NCBI GenBank assembly: GCA_910587255.1
Contig: CAJUKT010000044.1
Coordinates: 1-7,886 of the forward strand
Length of the DNA stretch: 7,886 nt
Source: an uncultured Oscillospiraceae bacterium
GTDB lineage: Bacteria; Bacillota; Clostridia; Oscillospirales; Oscillospiraceae
Direction of reading: 5' to 3'
The notes beneath the pieces were generated by a model. The model did no database searches and had not been told where the DNA came from. It was given only the letters and a program-made list of their open reading frames with translations. A program made the position numbers and the translations under genes. Shown here piece by piece: positions 5,101 through 7,886 of this stretch (the stretch's first letter is position 1; the number at the start of each line of letters is the position of its first letter).

Positions 5101-7783
5101 GAAACTCAACGATACCTTCTACTATACGGACGAAAACGGCATCATTGAGCTGCCGGAGCTGGACACAGGCTGGTACAAGGTAAAAGAGGTTGAGCCGCCG
5201 GAGGGCTATATGCTCAAAGAGCCGTCCGAGCAGACCCTTTATGTGGAGCATGACAAGGGCAGCACCATCACCTTTGAGAACATTCCCAAGTCGGCCCTGG
5301 TCATTCGGAAAATTGACGCCGACACCGGCGCGCCTCTCGTCAACGCCTGGTTCCGCGTCCGCTATCTTGGCGGCTCCAGCGGCAGCGGCGGCACCATCAT
5401 CGGGGAGTTCAACACCTCCAGCAACGGCAATATCATCATCACCGGGCTGGAGGCCGGAACCTATATCTGCGAGGAAATCAACGCGCCCAACGGCTATGTG
5501 ATCGACACCGCCCCGCAGACCGCCTATATCTCCGGCAAACAGCAGGATTGCATTACCCTGACCTTTACCAACAGCAAATACGGCTCCCTGCTGGTGAAAA
5601 AGGTGGACAGCGTGACCGGCGATCCGCTCAGTGACGTGCAGTTTTTTGTTACCACCAGCGATGGCGCTGTTGTGGGCAACAGCAACGGTTACTTCACCAC
5701 CGACAGCGCCGGAACCATCCTGATCCCCGATATTAAACCGGGGACTACGCTGGTAGTTAAGGAAACCCGCGCCAAGGCAGGCTACGCCCTGGACGATACG
5801 CCGCAGACCGTCAAGATCGTGTCCAATGAAACCATGACGCTGGAATTTCGGAACCAGCCTCTTGGCAGCCTGCTCATTCGGAAGGTCTGCTCCGTCAACC
5901 CCAGCGTGACCCTGCAAAACGCCGAGTTCAAGGTCGCGTATGCGGATGGGACGCTGGTGGGCGACAGCAACGGCGTTTACCGCACCGATGAAGCCGGGGA
6001 AATCCGTATTACCGGCCTGATTCCCGGCAAGAGCGTAGTTGTCACCGAGACACGCGCCCCCAGCGGCTTTATCCTGGATACGCAGTCGCAGACAGTGCAG
6101 ATCAAAGAGGGCGTTACGGTTTCCCTGACCTTCAAGAACCAGCCGAAGGGGGCCATTATCGTCCAGAAGCGGGACAGCGCCACCGGCCAGCCTTTGAGCG
6201 GCGCAGAGTTTAGGGTGACGACTGCCGCAGGCTGTGAGGTAGGTCTGGACGGTGTGATCGGCTCGTCTACGCTGACCCAAAACGGCATTTTTACCACGGA
6301 CGCGCAGGGGGAAATCCGCATTTCCAATCTGGCCCCCGGCGCTTATGTGCTGAATGAGATCAAGGCCCCGAACGGCTATGTGATCGACACCCCCTCCACT
6401 AATGTGGTCATTGGGAACGGCGGCGACACGCAGATCGTCATTGTGAAAAACTCCCGCGCCGGGACCCTGCTGATTGAGAAGAAGGATTCCCTCACGAATA
6501 AGCCGCTGAAAGGCGTCACCTTCAAGGTCACTACCGCCGCTGGCGAGTTTGTGCCTGATGAGAGCGGCAGAATTTCCTCCAATGGCCTCTATAACACTGA
6601 CGCCAACGGCCAGATCAAGATTTCCGGTGTGGTGGGAACGCTGGTGGTCACGGAGGTAAAGACCCTCCCCGGCTATGTGATTGACGAGGCCAGCCGCAGC
6701 CAGACGGTTGTGGTGTACCCCAACGACACACAGAAGCTGATGTTCTACAATACCCCCGGCACAACGCTGGTGATCCAGAAGTTTATCGCCGGCACCGACA
6801 ATGAGCCGCTGAAAGGCGTCAAGTTCCTGGTGACGGACGACAACGGTTCCCCTGTCGGTCCCAGCAACGGCGAGTATGTCACCGACGCCAACGGGCGCAT
6901 TACCATCAACGACCTCACACCCGGCAGCACCGTCACCGCCCGCGAGGTGCAGACCGTGGAGGGCTACGTCCTGGACGGCTCCCCCAAGTCCATCAAGATC
7001 AAGGAGGGCGAGGTTCAGACCCTCACCTTCACCAACCGGAAGGCCGGAACGCTGGTCGTTCTGAAGAAGGACAGCGTGAGCGGCGCAACGATCCCCGGCG
7101 CACAGTTCCAGCTTACCTACGCAAGCGGCGGGTTTGTGGATGCCGACAACGGCCACACCTCCAGCAACGGCCTCTATACCACGGACGATAAGGGAGAAAT
7201 CCGCATTTCCGGCTTGGTGGGCACGATTGTCGCCAAGGAGATCAAGGCGGCCCCCGGCTACGTCATGGACGCCAGTACGCAGACGCAGACCGTCACCGTC
7301 AACCTGGAGGACACGCAGACCCTCGTTTTTCTCAATGAGCCGCTTTGCTCCCTCACCATCACCAAGCTGGATTCCGTGACGGGCAGGCCCATCCCCAACA
7401 CCTCTTTTGCCATAAAGGACGGCAGCGGGAATGTGCTGGCGACCTGCACCACCGGGAAGGACGGCACCGCCACCGTCACCGGGCTGATCCCCAACAGCAC
7501 CGTTGTTGTGGTGGAAACCCGTGTCCCCTCCGGCTATGTGCTGAATACCGCCCCGCAGACCATCATCGTGAAAAACGGGGCGAACACCCTCACAGGCAGT
7601 CCCGGCACCGTGACCACGCCCACCACCCCCGGCGGCAGCACCGGCGATGGAAACGACCTGACTTTTGAGAATGACCCGAAGCAGACCCTGACCATTCACA
7701 AGTACATTGAGGGCACCGCAAACGAGCCGCTGGCCGGGGTGTGCTTCAGAAGCTGTACCAATAGGCTAAAACCGCTTGAGTAA
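2120..7783 (+). CDS. interior fragment of a giant thioester/Cna-B-repeat surface adhesin, interrupted at both ends
   Basis: The 1887-codon frame encodes the middle of a cell-wall adhesin or pilin-like protein. Residues 1-272 resemble the thioester (TED/TQxA) head of such proteins (LTEDEYKYATKAAIWATCGQ). The usual TQxA reads TKAA at 27-30, and the N-terminal part expected to carry the thioester cysteine is missing. From residue 273 come 17 complete Cna-B (SpaA-like) beta-sandwich domains and the start of an 18th. Almost all have the Lys near the start (IxKVD), the Glu before APxGY and the terminal Asn (FxN) that form intramolecular isopeptide bonds, which stiffen extracellular stalks. There is no signal peptide, no ribosome binding site before the TTG at 2120, no LPXTG motif and no membrane anchor. 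The last residues (about RSCTNRLKPLE) are read antisense from an IS. It is therefore most likely a non-functional remnant, although no internal stop has arisen. Family assignment is firm. Exact start and expression are doubtful. Confidence 0.85.
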   Translation: MEQFKELHADDVRGIANLTEDEYKYATKAAIWATCGQLAVPGTSFTAGRETLATPTSDAQKIRVFDSVKAILRLANGWTKYLYTGMYLRAEENQDVRGVEVVNEYGLEGAAASGEDGIKKETINGKQYYTRVMYVASATSTWIDGRKTKVYSTDAPQGTIFVAENNSPLETVQENGATCYKVDTSKERSTNLNANGSEYYGAFKVCIPVDNVADEGSFTIKATGGVAQFNLFLAYNPAASEQSYIISDPGYTTCDAQADFKWSGMDDLPETASLQVVKAGAGGSPLEGAEFTLTGDKGTTVSGTTDRNGQIVWRDLPADEKFTLAETAAPEGYQIVAPMNVTLTAGRTSYVTVTDETEKGFTIKKVDAQNKGSLQGAVFRFEQIDGSYMTTGITGFDGTISFEGDELPYGSYRITEQTPPDGYVKSSRVETVEWDGTKDVLITWENVRDISLTIIKVDEQTGVSLRDATFDVYADGKLITSVTTNDSGVARVTGIRKEAYIEVVETAAPAGYVLDKTSHGIHIDPYDPATEDDPVLTITNRARPALRILKYDLTSNSPMPDVTFEVWHDGDLFGEYTTNASGEIFLYDLEPGTYLVKEIATDDAHVVNSTPQQIELRAGETQTRELVFFNSLKPGIHLIKVDSVTMKSLPNVRFEFKKVGGSYRQEFTTDVNGEIDLSKLEPGAYEVRELEAPEGYLIDDAVRVVQINPDENANFVFTNTPKPALRLIKTSSDGSRLGGVHFRIAKIEDGSRYLDRITDDNGEINIDKLDPGVYSVKETATTFDHILDVREYHVELFPGQTSTITIENQRRSNLTIRKTDKDTGDPIPGVYTVTEQNVPEGYILDTTPQQVTLLPNRNASVQFQNYKRPTLTISKVDINGRFLTGAIFEVKTKAGVKIGDFPVGPDGKVTIPNIHLTEGYYIITEIQAPKGYILDKTPHEVYLRPGKTTEVSIENEKKPGLTIIKIDSVVGDGVKGAKFELWVSKDKTENGTYQKLNDTFYYTDENGIIELPELDTGWYKVKEVEPPEGYMLKEPSEQTLYVEHDKGSTITFENIPKSALVIRKIDADTGAPLVNAWFRVRYLGGSSGSGGTIIGEFNTSSNGNIIITGLEAGTYICEEINAPNGYVIDTAPQTAYISGKQQDCITLTFTNSKYGSLLVKKVDSVTGDPLSDVQFFVTTSDGAVVGNSNGYFTTDSAGTILIPDIKPGTTLVVKETRAKAGYALDDTPQTVKIVSNETMTLEFRNQPLGSLLIRKVCSVNPSVTLQNAEFKVAYADGTLVGDSNGVYRTDEAGEIRITGLIPGKSVVVTETRAPSGFILDTQSQTVQIKEGVTVSLTFKNQPKGAIIVQKRDSATGQPLSGAEFRVTTAAGCEVGLDGVIGSSTLTQNGIFTTDAQGEIRISNLAPGAYVLNEIKAPNGYVIDTPSTNVVIGNGGDTQIVIVKNSRAGTLLIEKKDSLTNKPLKGVTFKVTTAAGEFVPDESGRISSNGLYNTDANGQIKISGVVGTLVVTEVKTLPGYVIDEASRSQTVVVYPNDTQKLMFYNTPGTTLVIQKFIAGTDNEPLKGVKFLVTDDNGSPVGPSNGEYVTDANGRITINDLTPGSTVTAREVQTVEGYVLDGSPKSIKIKEGEVQTLTFTNRKAGTLVVLKKDSVSGATIPGAQFQLTYASGGFVDADNGHTSSNGLYTTDDKGEIRISGLVGTIVAKEIKAAPGYVMDASTQTQTVTVNLEDTQTLVFLNEPLCSLTITKLDSVTGRPIPNTSFAIKDGSGNVLATCTTGKDGTATVTGLIPNSTVVVVETRVPSGYVLNTAPQTIIVKNGANTLTGSPGTVTTPTTPGGSTGDGNDLTFENDPKQTLTIHKYIEGTANEPLAGVCFRSCTNRLKPLE
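2936..7747 (+). repeat. tandem array of 17 and a partial 18th Cna-B-encoding repeats
   Basis: Diverged units of usually 264-336 bases start at 2936, 3200, 3470, 3752, 4022, 4289, 4556, 4727, 4997, 5294, 5585, 5867, 6152, 6464, 6764, 7049, 7349 and 7685 (partial). Each begins with a strand of the type xLxIxKxD and ends with FxN. Units 1-9 are mostly 88-99 residues, while units 10-17 are 94-112. Units 13, 14 and 16 share an extra SSNGLY-like loop (in unit 13 altered to LTQNGIF). Units 11, 12 and 15 share a VGxSNGxY segment. These subfamilies suggest duplication and shuffling. Unit 7 is only 57 residues. Confidence 0.85.
4556..4726 (+). repeat. shortened Cna-B unit 7 with an internal in-frame deletion
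   Basis: This unit spans residues 813-869 and is 57 residues long against about 90 for its neighbours. It runs from the first strand straight into the late strand (DPIPGVYTVTEQNVPEGY). It thereby fuses the early 'PIPGV' position to the late 'PGVYTV' position and drops about 33 residues between them. The join is CCCGGCGT at 4601-4608, and the same octamer encodes the late PGV of unit 6 at 4430-4437. The Lys, Glu and Asn positions are kept, but most of the middle strands are gone. Confidence 0.75.
7745..7765. mobile_element. approximate left boundary of an IS5-family-like insertion
   Basis: Cna-B homology stops after about 'EPLAGVCF' (ending near 7747), and the minus-strand transposase stop codon is at 7766-7768. 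The IS terminus must lie between these points. A candidate end is GAAGCTGTACCAATAGG from 7749. No partner inverted repeat or target duplication can be checked because the rest of the IS lies outside the window. Confidence 0.5.
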
Positions 7784-7885
7784 AGTGCTGAAAGCAGCAA
7801 TGGTGCAAACAGCTTGTGCAGAACGGACAGACACTTCATAGTCTTTGGAAAGACGGCGGGAATTGTTGATCCAGGCCAAAGAACG
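7766..7885 (-). CDS. C-terminus of an IS5-family-like DDE transposase (5' part outside window)
   Basis: Read on the minus strand, the last 39 residues before the TAG at 7766-7768 are visible. They begin RSLAWINNSRRLSKDYE and end STLLKRF. The pattern RxxAWxxxxRRLxKDYE followed by a hydrophobic helix is typical of the C-terminus of IS5-family (IS427/ISL2-like) transposases, where it comes just after the third catalytic acidic residue (usually ERTFAW). The base at 7886 would be the third base of the preceding codon and fits GAG, the expected Glu. The transposase cuts and rejoins its own IS ends. It runs convergent to the adhesin frame, and the two overlap on opposite strands at 7766-7783. Family-level subgroup is uncertain because so little is visible. 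Confidence 0.75.
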   Translation of the reverse strand, partial: RSLAWINNSRRLSKDYEVSVRSAQAVCTIAAFSTLLKRF

Positions 7886-7886
7886 C

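Noticed and set aside
5885..5895. Cys in place of Asp after the bond-forming Lys in unit 12 (RKVCSVN) as a possible intermolecular crosslink
   Set aside because: A single substitution in a probably unexpressed remnant, with the Lys, Glu and Asn retained, is too little to support a function.
4313..7699. 1128-codon open frame on the minus strand opposite the Cna-B array
   Set aside because: It mirrors the repeat structure of the sense gene and encodes a His/Gly/Val-rich product with no recognisable domain. It is explained by codon bias of the sense frame, and the Cna-B assignment on the plus strand is clear.
2936..7747. Repeat array as a CRISPR or DNA-level satellite
   Set aside because: The periodicity of about 270-300 bases is in frame, diverged at DNA level and conserved at protein level, so it is a protein-domain repeat.

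Overview
The window looks like chromosomal DNA of a gut-type Clostridia (Bacillota), perhaps an Oscillospiraceae or Lachnospiraceae relative. This is inferred from the strong AAAGGAG ribosome binding site, the Tn4451/TndX-style large serine recombinase, the giant Cna-B-repeat surface protein and the fairly high GC of that gene. No marker gene fixes the genus.

Positions 1 to about 2085-2119 are the right end of a mobile element, probably a mobilizable transposon. It holds the C-terminal coiled-coil tail of a probable Mob/Pre-type relaxase (1-261), an overlapping small unrecognised protein (245-457), a short control region (458-550) and a complete 503-residue large serine recombinase (551-2062). 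The control region carries a hairpin plus T-run that can terminate the upstream mob transcript. It also carries a good sigma-70-type promoter whose -10 box lies exactly in the loop of that hairpin.

Positions from about 2085-2119 to about 7745 are one very long open frame. It encodes a thioester-type (TED/TQxA-like) adhesin head followed by 17 Cna-B (SpaA-like) domains and the start of an 18th. The piece has no signal peptide or ribosome binding site at its left end and no LPXTG anchor at its right end. It is therefore the middle of a large cell-wall adhesin gene, not an intact gene. The recombinase gene lies immediately left of it and faces it, as expected if the transposon inserted into the adhesin gene.

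Positions from about 7745 to 7886 are the end of a second mobile element. On the minus strand they encode the last 39 residues of an IS5-family-like DDE transposase. The 18th Cna-B domain breaks off after about 'EPLAGVCF' and the frame then runs antisense through this IS to a chance stop at 7781-7783.

The main story is one surface adhesin gene broken at both ends by two unrelated mobile elements, with its reading frame still free of stops. One internal Cna-B unit has also lost about 33 residues between short direct repeats. I see no evidence of a wholly new type of system. No tRNA, rRNA or CRISPR array is visible.
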